NCBI GenBank assembly: GCA_026122225.1
Contig: JANEZZ010000809.1
Span: 994,501 to 1,058,500, forward strand
Source of the DNA: Heloderma charlesbogerti
Lineage: Eukaryota; Chordata; Lepidosauria; Squamata; Helodermatidae
Direction of reading: 5' to 3'
DNA: 64,000 nucleotides
This document shows positions 21,155-32,427 of the stretch, one piece after another (positions within the stretch are counted from its first letter, which is position 1; each line of letters starts with the position of its first letter). The notes under the pieces are model-generated. The model was given only the letters and a program-made list of their open reading frames with translations, was not told the DNA's origin and did no database searches. Both the position numbers and the translations under genes were made by a program.

Positions 21155-21310
21155 TGAAATGCCTAGCGATGACCCTCTTTGTTACCCTCTCATGTTTTAC
21201 CACCTGCTTCTTCTGTCTTTTTTTTTTTTTTTTACTACAAAAAACCCAGTTAAAGATGGAAAGGTGGAAAAGCTGCGCAATCTTTTGATTGTTCGTGTTA
21301 GGAGTCCCTT
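21155..21310 (+). mobile_element. GTGCTTCCAGA-type element, internal part
   Basis: CCCTCTCATGTTTTACCACC, a long T run, CTACAAAAAACCCAG, GTGGAAAAGCTGCGCAATC and GATTGTTCGTGTTAGG match the interior of the copies at 1399 and, inverted, 34313. Confidence 0.55.
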
Positions 21311-21528
21311 GGGAGGATGGAAGCCCCATGTGGAAGCCCCTTGGGAGGATTTTGAGCCTGTCTTCTCCTTGGTTCTGACTTATTTTATTTATGCATTCAT
21401 AAAAATATTTTGATCCTGCCTTTCTGACCTAACAGGCCCTCAAAAGTGGCTATAAATCCCAGCTTTACTCATCCTCACCCCACCTGTCCCAATAGGGCAA
21501 AACTGGACCCTATCATAATTAAGAACTT

Positions 21529-21720
21529 TGGAAGCTGCCTTATTCTGAGTCAGACCCTTGGTCCCTCTAGCCCAGGCTCCAGTATTGCTCACACTGGCTG
21601 GCAGCAACGGCTGTCCAAGGTTTCAGACAGGAATTTTTCCAGCCCTACCTGGAGATGCCGGGAATCGAACCTGGGACCTTCTGCCTGCAAAACTGTGGTT
21701 CTGCCACTGAGTTAGTGCTG
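21529..21720 (-). mobile_element. tRNA-Ala-like SINE, full
   Basis: GGAAGCTGCCTTATTCTGAG, CAGACCCTTGGTCCCTCTAG, GACAGGAATTTTTCCAGCCC and GGGAATCGAACCTGGGACC are present in order. The B-box complement GAATCGAACC is one of the best preserved here. Confidence 0.85.
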
Positions 21721-22799
21721 CAAAGAGCACCCACCCGATGGAGTTTTCCTTCTTCCCCTCTGTAGCATGTACCGCACTGCCGAAGGAGTCATTCCATTTC
21801 ATCTGTACTCTTCTCCCCATAACCTACGGCAATAAGCTTGAATCTCCAAAATAAAAAATAAAAAATCTGGGAAAATCACTATTTGTTACGTGGCAAATAT
21901 AGTGAGCCTATAGGGAAAGTAGCCATAAATGTTCATTATTTGTACAGGAAAATCAATTTGTAGGCCAATTGACCAAACAAAGTAATGCAATTTGCTGGAA
22001 AATCTCTTTTCTCTTCTCCCCCACCTCCTCACTCACTACGTTCTGTGTGGCAGATGAATCATCAAGCAGGTTGTGAATGGAAGCCTTGGTTTGCACGCAT
22101 GTGTGCGCATGAGTCTCACAGGGCTTGGGGTGGAATTTGTGTGTTTGTGGTGAGGGAGAGGTTTTCTGAAAGGGACCAATATTCTATGGAAATGCACAAC
22201 TGTGGTGGGAGAAATCAGCACCCCTCCCTTCTTTAAAATTTCCAATTCTATTTTGCCTTAGAAGGGCTGCTTTGCCCAGCTTACATGGCTGTTTATGTGG
22301 TGGACTCCCACTTAGTTGCAAGAGTTTAGGACAAGATAGGACACCTTTGCTAAAGGACTGAACTTTTCAGTTTTCAGACTTTCTGAAACAGGCCTTCTTT
22401 GAGACTGGGAACAGAAAAAAAGTCTTGTCTCCTCCGCACCCCCCCCCCCCCAGTTGAAAAGATTTGAAAAAGGAGTCTGTGCTTTTGGTGTGTACACTCA
22501 TCTCCTTTATACCTCTGGGTAAACTGTTCATGCAGGGTTTTTTGGTGCTGTTTCAAAAACCTGCCAGAACTGTTTGATCAGAGGTGACTGTGGTACAAAA
22601 TAAGTATTTGCTTGTATACGTAATGAGAAGCAAAGCCTCAAACCACTTCTGGCCCTCTTTAAAAACTCATTTATAAATCCAAGGCTTGGGGATCTCTTAG
22701 ACATCACAACATCCTAAACTTCTCCCAGGGCTGCTCTTTCTAGTCCATTTGACTGCTATCAAGTATGTACTTATTCAGTGCCTTTTCCATCAACTCTTC
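21721..22799. other. Unassigned non-coding DNA
   Basis: No gene or clear family. A 12-base C run lies at about 22439-22450. Confidence 0.35.
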
Positions 22800-22995
22800 C
22801 TTCACAGCACTCAGGCTTATCTATGTAGTTGTTATCCCACCTGTTTTATCTCAACGGCCCTGCGAGGTAGGTTCGGCTGAGAGATGGTGACTGGCCCAAG
22901 TTCACCCAGTGGTCTTCCTGGCTGTATAGGGTTTGAAGTTGCATCTCCCTGATCCCAGTCTGGCACTCTGATTACTGTGCCACATTGGCTCCCTT
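22800..22995 (-). mobile_element. Second-family SINE
   Basis: CCTGCGAGGTAGGTTCGGCTG, GACTGGCCCAAGTTCACCC and the head complement ATTACTGTGCCACATTGGC are present. Confidence 0.75.
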
Positions 22996-22997
22996 GT

Positions 22998-23300
22998 TAA
23001 GAGCATAAGAAGAGCCATGCTGGATCAGACCAAGGGCCCACCTAGTCTAGGATTCTGTTTATACAGTGGCCAACAGATGCCCCAATGGGAAATTCACAAG
23101 TAGGACATGAGCGCACTAGCACCCGCCTGCTTATGTTCCCCAGCAAGTAATGTACAGAGACATACTACCTCTGATACTGGAGGTAATATTTAGCCATCAG
23201 GGTTAGTAGCCATTGCTAGCCTTTTCCTCCATGACCTTGTCTAACCCCCTTTTGAAGCCATCCAAATTAGCTACCATCACTCCATTGTTCCTCCATTGTC
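22998..23300 (-). mobile_element. CR1 LINE 3' end
   Basis: AAGAAGAGCCATGCTGGATC, CTCTGATACTGGAGGTAATA, CAGGGTTAGTAGCCATTGC and CCCTTTTGAAGCCATCC are the reverse complement of the ORF2 C-terminus and 3' region of 61405-61856. Confidence 0.85.
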
Positions 23301-25687
23301 CTCTGTTTCCCTTAGGAAAACTGGGATCCTGGAAGAATCGGAGTCAATAATGCGAATTACACAAATGCATATGCAAATATGCTTAATGTCTTCTTTGCAC
23401 AGACTTTGGGCTTCCATTTCCCTGCGCGGGGATCTGGGGTTACTTTATGAAGTTGCTTGTGTGCTGCAGAGGGGGGGAATTCTGGCAGAAACGCAGGCCG
23501 CTGCGGCTTAGCTGGGGTCACACGTGGAACTGGGAATCTTTTTCTCACTCTGAACCGTTCTGCTCCCCGCTCCCTTTTGCTCCCCGCTCCCTCCCAAGTG
23601 TGCAGGTGGTTAGGGTACTCTCCGTTCCCCATCTCCAAAATAACAGCCGAAGTGAATTGAGAAAGGAGGCTCCTCAACTTTCCGTCTGGAAGCGAGTGCC
23701 CCCTGACCTCTGGAAATTATCCATCCTGTCGCTAGCAGCTGAGGATCAAAGATTCTGAAGATGCAAAGAATTTACAGTCTGCCTTCGTGTTCCTTTATCG
23801 GCACCTTGAATAAATACTAGCAGATTATCTCCAAAGCCCTGGCTGTTCTTTCAGCCATCCCTCCCCCCCGCCCTTCCCATCTTTCCAAGCAGCAAGGAGC
23901 ATTCAGCTGAAGTGGCATCTAGATCCAAAGAGTAATTTAGACTGAAGCCCGATTTGATGGAATAAAATTGTTCAGGGACTCCCTTGACAAAGCTATTAAG
24001 GAAACTTTCTGGACTCTGGCAAATTGCAGCGTCCCCTCCGGGGAGTAAGGTACGCAGGACCTGGAGCAAGAAGGGACATGAGGCTCAGGAGGAACACTGC
24101 CAGCGTCAGAATAGATGGCCGTTTCTGCTTTTCCATTCATTGTGCACCTGGAAATCTTCCTTGCAGTTTGTTGGTTTTGTGAGCCAAGGGCCTGGAAGCC
24201 GGTAGTAATTCATAAATTCTAGCAAACCCTAATATGTTCCAGGTTGGGAGAAGTTCAGTTGAAAAATGGAGCTGACATTAGAGGCAGACGTTGTTGAGTG
24301 CAGCTGGTGAGGACCTACGGCGCTGTTCTTCACTGCAAGCTCCAAGGGCCACCGGCAGCTCCCGGTCACGTCAAGTGCAACCCTCTGCCTCTCTTTCTCC
24401 CTCTTGCTTTTTGCGGTAGCTCTCCGCTTGGGCTGTCTAGCCTTGCCTTGTTTGCTTCAGCCATGGGCTGGCTGCTCGGATCGGGGCTACTGGAGGAGGC
24501 TTCGGGGGTGGGGAGTTAGGTGACCTGCTGCTTGTCAGCTGTAAGGTGGTTGCAGTGGCGGATGGGCAGTGGAACAATGAACAATGTCATTGGCTACCTG
24601 CAATGGTGCACTGCGTGGGCATGGGACAGGAAATTGAATGCGTGCAAGAGAAAGAGAACAATGTAGACCTGCACTGGGATATTTTTGGAGCAGTGAGCGA
24701 CAAGAAAATGACCCATCCAAAGCCAAGAACCAAGTGAGCCTGTTGGAATTTGCCTGCCTAGGGACTTGAGTGACGAGGCCCTGCTTGGACAACCTGAAGT
24801 GGGATAGGGAAGAGAGGTGAAACAGGATTCAGAGCATCCCGCTGTTGTCCAGGCAAAGTTCCAACCTGAACAGGAAGCGTTAGTAAGCCTACCTGGCCAG
24901 GAGGAGCTAATGGCTGGCTTGGCCGGAGCCACTGTGGAGTCCAGGAACCCATTACTGCCAAGAGAATATTCAGAACGGTGAAGTGTGGTAGCACTGCTAT
25001 ATGGATTTCTGGGATGCTGGTTCTAGCCTTGGAAGCTCTTGATAGTGAGAAAGTCCACTGATGCGTTGATGCCTCGTACCCTAATGCTGCGCTCCTAACA
25101 ATCGGGCCTCATGTTCAAGGCGTGGTGATAGAGACTAAAAAAATTTGAGATGCAGCATAGAACTGACTTGCAACAAACCTTTCCCATACCCATGTTAGCC
25201 ATCTGCATCCCAAAGTAGAAACAGTTAACAAAATCTTTTCTGCTTGTTTGCCTGGTGATGATTCTTACTCGCCATAGGCGGCTAGGCAACTGGCTACTGT
25301 CAAGGCTGTGTGTCATTTGTTCTGGATTTTAAAAACAATATGCCCTTTTGTGTCAGGAAAAACTCAAATAATACTGAGGAAAAACAAAAACTATTGGTAG
25401 TATGAAGAGTACTACTCAATGAAAAGTATATTCTGAGTTATGGGTCGTGTATTTTGTCAGGGGCAAAATTGAATATTGTTACTCCAGTTTTAAAAGCTCA
25501 GAAAGTTACTTGCAGCAAGTAGCCCATAGAATCCCCCCCTCCCATGCCACCACCACCCTTTTAGAATCCCAGGTTTAATTTTTAAAAAACTAAGTTTGTG
25601 GTCCTCACAGTTGCCTGATGACTTAAGGTTTGAAAATCCAGTGGCCAAATTGCTCAAAGACATGAAACAACTATTAGGAAGACTAGG
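23301..25687. other. Unassigned; candidate conserved elements
   Basis: No clear repeat. The segments 23345-23450 (ATGCATATGCAAATATGC, an octamer-like motif) and 23755-23825 look like possible conserved elements. The many short open frames show no recognisable domain. Confidence 0.35.
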
Positions 25688-25862
25688 GGAGGTTCCGCAC
25701 AAGGTTTTTCTTGTGCAATCGCCATGGTTTGGTGCCTGTGTTTTCACACAGGGTGCACACAACATCATCAACGATTTGTAAACAGCCCACATTCTTCTCG
25801 TGCTCATGCTATATTTTTCCTTAATGGGGAAAATCCATGTTTTTAAAGACGTCCTGAAACAG
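25688..25862 (+). mobile_element. Possible GTGCTTCCAGA-type element
   Basis: TTCTTGTGCAATCGCCATGG and TTTTCCTTAATGGGGAAAATCC resemble the family at 1399 and 34313, but the ends are eroded. Confidence 0.3.
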
Positions 25863-26274
25863 TACATCAGTGTGACATAGGAAATCCCATAGCGTTATTG
25901 CTCCTTTTTAGGAAGTGGTGCTACTTTAATGTGGCCGCCTACATTTTTGAGGGGGTGTCTTAACACCACGCCCTCTTCTTTCTGTTGCTCTGCCCCTGAG
26001 CATAGCACACCTTCGCCATTGCTTTTATGGCATCCGTGGTGGGAGGTTTGGTTTTACTTTTGCTGGAGCTATGACTGATGGAGTTGGGCAAAATCGCCAC
26101 AGTGGCAGAAGGGCTTTCTGGAGGTAGCAGGAAGCATTGGCTTGGCTTGCTATTGGTGGGGGTTGGGGGTGGGGAACACACATAAAATACAGGGTCACCT
26201 AAGGAGCAGCTACCCTAATATCAACTCCTTTGATGACCATGGCTATAGCCGCACTGCACTCGAATGCTGCTCCC

Positions 26275-26630
26275 AGTTCAAGGCATATTTTAATAGGGGA
26301 GGTTGGTTTGGAAACTTTTTGGGCCGTGGTGGTGGTGGTGGGGCAATTGTGGTCAACGGGGCAGGAATTGCTTTGCTTTTTGGGAGGAAGAATGGAGTTT
26401 TGAACTTTCCGAAGACCATCTGTCCCTTCCCCCCCAATTCAAGGCATATTTAATAGGGAAAATTGTCTTGGAATCGCCAGATCTAAACTTGTGGTCATTG
26501 CACACTTGAGTGCCAGAATGATTGCTGAACCGTATGGGGGAACTTTCAGGCTTGGCGGGGGCAGTTGAGGTGAGCAGGGCAGGCATTGCTTTGGTTTTGG
26601 GGAGGAAGAGTGGACTTACTCAGCAGCTGT
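26275..26630 (+). repeat. Local direct duplication, about 161 bp offset
   Basis: AGTTCAAGGCATATTTTAATAG at 26275 and AATTCAAGGCATATTTAATAG at 26436 start two units. Both units end with a GGGCAGG[A/C]ATTGCTTTG stretch, then GAGGAAGA[A/G]TGG and a C-rich run. The second unit is somewhat longer. This is an old tandem duplication; the wide open frames in it are not evidence of a gene. Confidence 0.7.
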
Positions 26631-26639
26631 CTCCCCCCC

Positions 26640-27263
26640 CCCCCAGTTTCCAGGTACATTGTCTTGTAACCACATAGCCCTGTGACTTCTGATGTATACC
26701 TGCAGCTGATACACATGTGGCCACAGATATCATGGCTGCTGCCATGCAGGAACTGTCACGCCTGCGCAGTGCAGCGAAAAGCAGCTGCGAACTCCACCTA
26801 TTTGTTTTTTGACAACCCCTGTGGGCATGTCCGCAGAGGCTCATTGTGAGGGAGAGGAGGGAAGGGCAGTGGACAGTGGAATGAGCTGTCAACATCTGGT
26901 CATGCTCCATCCACCAGTCTGGATAGTAATATGCAGCAATATGCAGCAAGGGGAAAAAAATGGCTCCAGAATAGTACTGTAGACAGCCAGTCACAATCCT
27001 GCGTGCATATTATGGACACAGCACCAGGATGGCAGGATAAATCCTGGTCTGGAAGCACCCTAGAAGGGAGACCTGTGGTTTCCTTCTCTACTTTATAAGC
27101 TGCTTCTTGTTCATTTTTTCTTGGTTCTAAGAAAGGAGCCACAACCCAGAGCCAAAGATGCAACAAACACAAATACATTCCTGCTGTTACAGGTTTAATC
27201 TTTTAGAGACCAACAACGAGAATATAGCTTGGCCTTCCAAGTTCGTGATGGTTTTGGAGTCTT
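26640..27263. other. Unassigned non-coding DNA
   Basis: No gene seen. CTGGTCTGGAAGCACCCTAG at about 27040 recalls the end of a GTGCTTCCAGA-type element but no partner end was found. Confidence 0.35.
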
Positions 27264-27268
27264 CTGCC

Positions 27269-27806
27269 TGTCAGGAGGGCCCTAGCGGCCTCTTTCAGTA
27301 CACTCCAATAGCCAACTCAAGACACAGATGAAAGGATTATTTTCAAGGCTTTAATCCTTTTACAACTTAATGACTCTTTCAGATGCTAATCACCAGCAAC
27401 TAAGCAATGAACAGCAGAGTAGCCTACGCTCCGAGTAGGCAGTTGGTCCCCGTTTGAAGGAGAATGACTTGAAGACCCTGAACTTATGGGCTAGGGAGAG
27501 ATCCTCCCTCTTTCACTTGGGTCCACGGGATGCGGCCGTTGCTTGCGCGCCAAATGGGCGCTACACCTCCTTTCCACGCTCTCCATTGCTCATCGCTCCC
27601 TGTATCTGCGTCGAGCGTCTAGCAAGCCCCCCTCCCGCACTTTCTCACTGCCCGGGTCACTATCTATCTCAGGAATGCCGGCAGGAGGAATCTCTGCCAG
27701 CTGCTGTGCCTGTGAGGGATGAGCTGGCTCCTCTCCCACGGATTGCTGATCCTCCTCAGAATCAGAACTGCTCTGGGGTTCCATCAGCTCAGTTTCCACC
27801 CTGACA
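27269..27806 (-). mobile_element. Solo LTR with 5 bp target duplication
   Basis: The 538 bp unit starts TGTCAGGAGGG and ends CCACCCTGACA, so it has TG...CA ends and a short inverted repeat TGTCAGG/CCTGACA. Exactly CTGCC flanks both sides (27264-27268 and 27807-27811). That combination defines a solo LTR of a Gypsy-like or retrovirus-like element (established knowledge). A minus-strand ATTAAA near the CTTTAATCC stretch could be its poly(A) signal, hence the strand. No internal coding region remains. The minus-strand 69-codon acidic open frame within it is probably incidental. Confidence 0.8.
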
Positions 27807-27811
27807 CTGCC

Positions 27812-28364
27812 ATCTGATTGCCCAAAAGATATTGCGACTTGTTAGAGGAGAAGGATGCAAAAACCAGCTTCTGCCACTGAAAGAACCTGATTTTTTTTGC
27901 ATTTGGTCGCCCAGGCAGGCTTTTGCCCTGAGGAGCACGGGAATCCTCCCAACAGATGTTCTGCCAAAATAACCGACATGCGGAATTTCCCTGTGGTGGA
28001 ATTTACCATCATCCTGGGGCAGCAGGAAAGCTCTGCGCTGTTCCAAGCATCAGGCTAAGGGAAAAATACGAAAGAGTCAGGGTGGTTTTCAGTTTATGAG
28101 CAGGTGGTGCTGATCTTTGGCTCTTTGCTCTCAGCTGCAAGAATTCAGAAGCATACTCGCCCAGGAGTGGGACCCATTGAGACTCACTTCCGAGTAAACG
28201 TACTGTAGGGGTTGTGCTGCATTCCTGATTTTCAATATGTTTTTTTTCCTTGTGTAGAGAAGCAATGCATGCAGAAGAACATTATGCTGTAACGGAGAAT
28301 TCACATGGCCTGGGAAATGTGTGTACTTGATGCTCAAAGGAAAGAAATTGCGCCGGCAGTTAAC
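27812..28364. other. Unassigned, with a CAATCCTAT-family scrap
   Basis: At 28150-28220 GTGGGACCCATTGAGACTCAC and CCGAGTAAACGTACTGTAG look like a degraded, inverted copy of the short element at 28365. The rest is unassigned. Confidence 0.35.
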
Positions 28365-28433
28365 AGCACAGTCCTATGCATGGCATGCCGACTCAGGATT
28401 AAGTCCCATTGAATTTAATGGGACTTGCTCCTA
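28365..28433 (+). mobile_element. Short CAATCCTAT-type element
   Basis: AGCACAGTCCTATGCATGGC, AAGTCCCATTGAATTTAATGG and GACTTGCTCCTAGG form a short element whose related copy at 30812-30905 has both CAATCCTAT and ATTTAGGATTG ends. The right end here is replaced by the MITE starting at 28434. Confidence 0.55.
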
Positions 28434-28556
28434 GGCAGCCTTCCTCAACCTGGGGCCTACCAACTCTACTGGACTGCAGCTCCCATGATCTCTAGTCATT
28501 GGCCATGCTGGCTGTTAATGCTGAGAGTTGTCCAAGACACCTGGACTGCACTAGGT
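28434..28556. mobile_element. Palindromic ACTCCCA-type MITE
   Basis: GCAGCCTTCCTCAACCTGGG, CTGGACTGCAGCTCCCATG and GGCCATGCTGGCTGTTAATGC, GAGAGTTGTCCAAGACACC preserve the two arms, with divergence on the right. Confidence 0.65.
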
Positions 28557-28566
28557 AACTGTGTAG

Positions 28567-28900
28567 AGCTGGGCGTTGGACATCTTTTGAGCCTGAGGAC
28601 TGAATTCAGTGCTGGAGAAGTTCTCAGTGGGCGGGGCTGAAAGCAAAATGGGCGGAGCCAAAATACTACCATATTTAAGCTTAAAGCTCTTACTGCCAGG
28701 AACTAAGCCCTTGGAGAGTCACTCCAACCTTTCAGAATGGGGAAAAGGCTGCACAAAAGTTGGAAAAACACCAAGCGGTTGGTGGTTGGGGTGAAAGGGT
28801 GGGGCCAGGGAAGGGGACGTGGCATCTGGAGAACCCTGGAGGGCTGGATCTGAATCCCAGAGGGCTGGATTTGACCTCCAGCCTGAAGTCCCCCACCCCT
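28567..28900 (+). mobile_element. GGGCCAAAT-type hAT-like MITE
   Basis: GAGAAGTTCTCAGTGGGCGG, AAAATACTACCATATTTAAGC, TTAAAGCTCTTACTGCCAGG, GAATGGGGAAAAGGCTGCAC and the right end GAAGTCCCCCACCCCTA match the complete copy at 58093-58402. Six copies or part-copies occur in the window. Confidence 0.75.
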
Positions 28901-29784
28901 AGCATACAAGATTGCACACTTAATCCTTTGTCAAGAAAACAACAACCCTGAATTCTGCAAGCTGAATAAATTGTGTAAATGGATCGTATTTGTAGAACTT
29001 CTCTTACTTTATATAACTTGTTTTTTCCCCTTGCTCATGGGGAGTGGTAAGGGTGCTGAAATCTCAACCACAACCATCAAACATTTTATGCATCAATCTT
29101 TCTGATTTCTGAGAATTGCCACCAGCATTGCTAGCATGCTTTCAAGGCATAGCTCTGTAACTATAAGGGCTAGGTCAGAACTCACTTTTGGAAATAAAAA
29201 AAATTACATAGAAGCTGGATTCTGTCCTCCTTCCTACATTAAATCAGATTCTACAGTCACTGTTTGCCGGTTGCAACGTGAATCGGATTCAGCCATCACC
29301 GTTGCAGGTTTCAAAATGAATCTTGGCCAAAGAGCTCAAGCGAAACAGGGCCAGCTCTCCACTTTTAGGAACTTAGTCCATGTTGAGAAGAAACATTTCT
29401 TAACTCCATGCTCTGCCTCCATGCCTTTGTTTCTTGAAATGCCAAGTTTCAAGATTGACTTTTTGCTGTGCAGAAAGAGGGATCTCCTTCTCTTGAAACA
29501 GCCTCATCAAAATATTCTCCGCTGTCTGGCTGCTGTGCTTTCTGGAAGACATCTTAAGAAACGTTTCTTTGAACCATTTTCCCCAAGTGCTTACCTCGGA
29601 ATAGGTGGAGGGGAGAGTAAAGCATCCAGACGGCTGGTGGTGGCAATTGCTGGGGGATTTGACAGCAAGGACCCCCATTTTGAGTCCACCAGCGGCCCAG
29701 GATAAGTGCAGTGTCCATTTCGGTGGGCGTAGGTGTCGTGTAGGTCCGTAGGTGTCGTGTAAGGGTGGGCAGGAGGTAGACAGG
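28901..29784. other. Unassigned, with a 19 bp tandem pair
   Basis: No recognised repeat across most of it. A 189-codon open frame (29136-29705, plus) has no recognisable domain and is probably chance. CGTAGGTGTCGTGTA occurs at 29728 and 29747, a two-unit tandem repeat of period 19. Confidence 0.4.
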
Positions 29785-30440
29785 AATTGATTTATTTTAT
29801 GTATTTATAATACTTTTATATTGCTTCATATGTTAAAAGTCCTAATCGGTTCACATTAAAATACAGCATATCAAAGAAAAACAAAATAAAAAAGTAATTA
29901 AAAACATTACAACACCATAACAATAAAACAGGGTAGCAACAGAGTCCCTAAGGGGAAAGTCTTTGTGAACAAGTGTGTTTTCAGAGGTGTTTAAAACTAG
30001 CCACCATTTCTGCCTCTCGAATCATACCTGGGAGTGTTCCAAAGGGTGGCTACCGCCACCGAGAAAATCCATGGACATTCCACTACCTGGCGACATTCCA
30101 GTGGCTGCGGAACAAGGCGTCCTCAGAAGATCTCAGGGGTTGACGGGGTATGTGTAGAGGAAAGCGGACAGCTAGGTATCCTGGTCCCTATTGACTAGAG
30201 CTTTGTATGTCAATAACGAAACCTTGAACGTGGCTCGGTAACTAATAGGCAGCCAGTGCGATCCTTTTAACAGGTGTAATATATGTATAATGTATTTCCA
30301 CTGAGCACTCTAGCTGCTGAATTCTGTACTAGCTGCAGCTTCCGAACCAGGCAAAAAGGCAGTGCATTACAGTGATCGTGAGGTTACCAGTGCGTGGATC
30401 GCAGTGGCTAAGCTACTGATAGATCTCTGGGTGATTTGCA
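29785..30440 (-). mobile_element. LINE-like 3' region, long copy
   Basis: Reverse-complemented, the left edge is an A-rich tail. The body includes GGAGTGTTCCAAAGGGTGGC, AGCCAGTGCGATCCTTTTAAC and GAATTCTGTACTAGCTGCAGC on the plus strand. Such text is common in reptile genomes and shares its order with 9810-10205. The clade could not be named safely. Confidence 0.5.
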
Positions 30441-30775
30441 GTAGATCAGCCAGGATTTTCTGACTCCTAATCGGTTAACAATAGCAATAACAAAAAGGGG
30501 TTTTTGGAGGTCCTAAATTAGGCTGCTGAAAATGAAGCCAGGACACCCCCACCCCCACCAGGATTGGATTTTTTGTATGAAAGGACTGAGCTCAGTTCTG
30601 GTACTAAAAACAATTTGCATGTGCTCAGAGGTTACCTGTCTCTTAATTCCAAGTGAATGCCAGCTCCCACCCCTCACCCTGAGCCACTACTGTGTACCTG
30701 GCTTTGGTTGGATCAGGGGGTTCTAGTAAAAAACAAAGTAGATCCCACAAGCCTGAAGTCACACCTGATGCAGTT
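30403..30775 (+). mobile_element. GTAGATCAGC-type hAT-like MITE
   Basis: GATAGATCTCTGGGTGATTTG, CAGTAGATCAGCCAGGATTT and TAAAAAACAAAGTAGATCCC then ACAAGCCTGAAGTCAC match the complete copy at 45495-45831 in order. The terminal CAGGGGTGGGCAGAAG end is missing. Confidence 0.65.
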
Positions 30776-30811
30776 CAGAGATCTCTGTAAGTGTCCATGT
30801 GGAAAGTGACT

Positions 30812-30905
30812 AGCAATGCAATCCTATCCCTGTTTTCTCAGAAGTGTGTCTCACTGTATTTAATGGGGTTTAATCCCTTGGGACAGTATTTAGGATTGCA
30901 ACCTA
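30812..30905 (+). mobile_element. Short CAATCCTAT-type element, both ends
   Basis: GCAATCCTATCCCTG on the left and ATTTAGGATTGCAACC on the right are partial inverted copies, enclosing CAGAAGTGTGTCTCACTG and TTTAATGGGGTTTAATCCC. Confidence 0.65.
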
Positions 30906-31004
30906 ATCCCTATAAGTCTGTTCATTGGGGGATAGAAGGTGGAGATCCTTCTTCCTGGTGTTGCAGTACCAGTTGATCAGCTATTGGCGTAGTGCAGGTG
31001 AAGA

Positions 31005-31285
31005 GATCTGGCCTGCCTGGGTCCCAATCCACTACTCCAAAGTTCCTCAGATCGCCACAGCCCCTTTCCCCCGACCACCTATTATGGGGTAGTTTCGCGG
31101 CTTTCGCACAGTTGTTTCTCTTTTTTAATAGGCGGAAATGTCTCTCCCAAGGCTTAGAGACTGGAAGCAGGAGCTTTAAGCTAAAATATGCTGTTAGTTT
31201 TTGCATTTTCACCCCACCCCTTTTTCCTCCGGCCCCACCCGCCATGGAACGCAGGCCTTGGGCTGAAAGAGGTTCGACATCCTTG
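31005..31285 (-). mobile_element. GGGCCAAAT-type hAT-like MITE, inverted copy
   Basis: TTTTTTAATAGGCGGAAATG, GCAGGAGCTTTAAGCTAAAAT and GGGCTGAAAGAGGTTCGAC are the reverse complement of blocks in 58093-58402. Confidence 0.75.
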
Positions 31286-31329
31286 GCCTACACCGACATC
31301 CTTCTGTGTGGGAGCGAAGTGTGCACAAG

Positions 31330-31450
31330 GCCAAAGCGCAACCTTCCAAATGGGTTGGACTGTGATCTCCATCATCTCCAGCCAGCATGGCATTGGAATG
31401 CTGGGAGTTGTAGTCCCAACACATCTGAAGAGCTCCCGGCTGGGGAAGGC
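31330..31450. mobile_element. Palindromic ACTCCCA-type MITE
   Basis: GGTTGGACTGTGATCTCCATC and GCTGGGAGTTGTAGTCCCAAC form the arms around CCAGCCAGCATGGCATTGG. The right end is GCTCCCGGCTGGGGAAGGC. Confidence 0.75.
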
Positions 31451-31459
31451 TCTTTTATG

Positions 31460-32220
31460 CAGTAATTTGAAGGCTGGTGTGAAGAGGAGGATGGTGCCCC
31501 TTCAGCCTCTCTCCCTTCTCCCACGTTCGTTCTCTATGGCCACAGGGCAGCCATTGTAACGTGGATCCCGGCGGCATAAGCACTGAACCGTATTGGCAAC
31601 CGGGCAGGGAACTGGGCCGCTTTTGACAGGTGATGAGGAAAACCCGCTTAGCAGCAAAGCCTGCCGAGAGAGAGGGAGAGAGAGCTGCCTGTTCTTTTAT
31701 TCATTTGCTCATTACTTGAATGTCGGAGCCAGGGATGGTGCAAGGCCCAAGATGCTTGTTTTATCAGCGGCCTGAGTTTTAATAGCAAAGCCGGTTTAAG
31801 CGCCGGGGTAGCGAAGCGACGGCTGCCCCAGCCCTGGATTTGCTATCGAAACAATCAGCCACGTTGAGGCCACTGGGCTGGGAGGTGTAATGAAGGCCTG
31901 TGGGAGAGACGGGGGCTTATTTCGGAACCCAGCATGACCCTTTAGGTAATCGCAGCTGGCGTTAAAAGGGGAAAAGAAAACCGACAACGGAGGGAATGAA
32001 CCAAGGGCAGTCCTCTTTCTCTTGCTGTGCAAGTCTCTGTCCTTCTTGTCTGTACTGTTTCCTAATTAAAACCCTGCTTGGCCCCTTCCCTTGTATTTTC
32101 CCAGCCACAGTTTCCATGTTTTGGGAGCCCAACCAAACCTTGGCATCAATAACAAGAGAATGAAAACCCAGCCAAACTTTAGAACTCGACACATGGAGCT
32201 TATCTGAGGGCTCTCTGCAT
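31460..32220. other. Unassigned; candidate conserved element
   Basis: 31560-31900 is repeat-free and comparatively CpG-rich (GTGGATCCCGGCGGCATAAG, AAGCGCCGGGGTAGCGAAGC). 32040-32200 (CTAATTAAAACCCTGCTTGG) is also repeat-free. Both are candidates for conserved regulatory sequence. Confidence 0.35.
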
Positions 32221-32224
32221 TTAT

Positions 32225-32277
32225 TTGATGTATTTATAATGCTTTTATACCGCTTCATATATATGAAGGTGTTATAG
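32225..32277 (-). mobile_element. LINE-like 3' tip
   Basis: TTTGATGTATTTATAATGCTTTTATACCGC is shared with the edge of 29785-30440. Confidence 0.5.
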
Positions 32278-32427
32278 CCATGGTATAACCCCTCCGTCTC
32301 TGCATAACCCCAGAGGTGACTTGACCATGAGGCAAGGTGAAGTGGCCATGACAGGCAGAGATTTTGGGTTGTCATTAACGGGCAGCTGGGTGGGGTGAGG
32401 GAGACAGGCCTGACCCATGAGGCTCAG

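Noticed and set aside
27590..27799. Acidic 69-codon minus-strand frame in the LTR
   Set aside because: Lies wholly inside the solo LTR; LTRs rarely code and no domain is recognisable.
29136..29705. 189-codon open frame on the plus strand
   Set aside because: Composition without domain or motif; no start context or homologue recognised. Might be part of an unknown repeat, not a gene.
31188..31559. 123-codon plus-strand frame
   Set aside because: Made of an inverted MITE and a palindromic MITE read through; not a gene.
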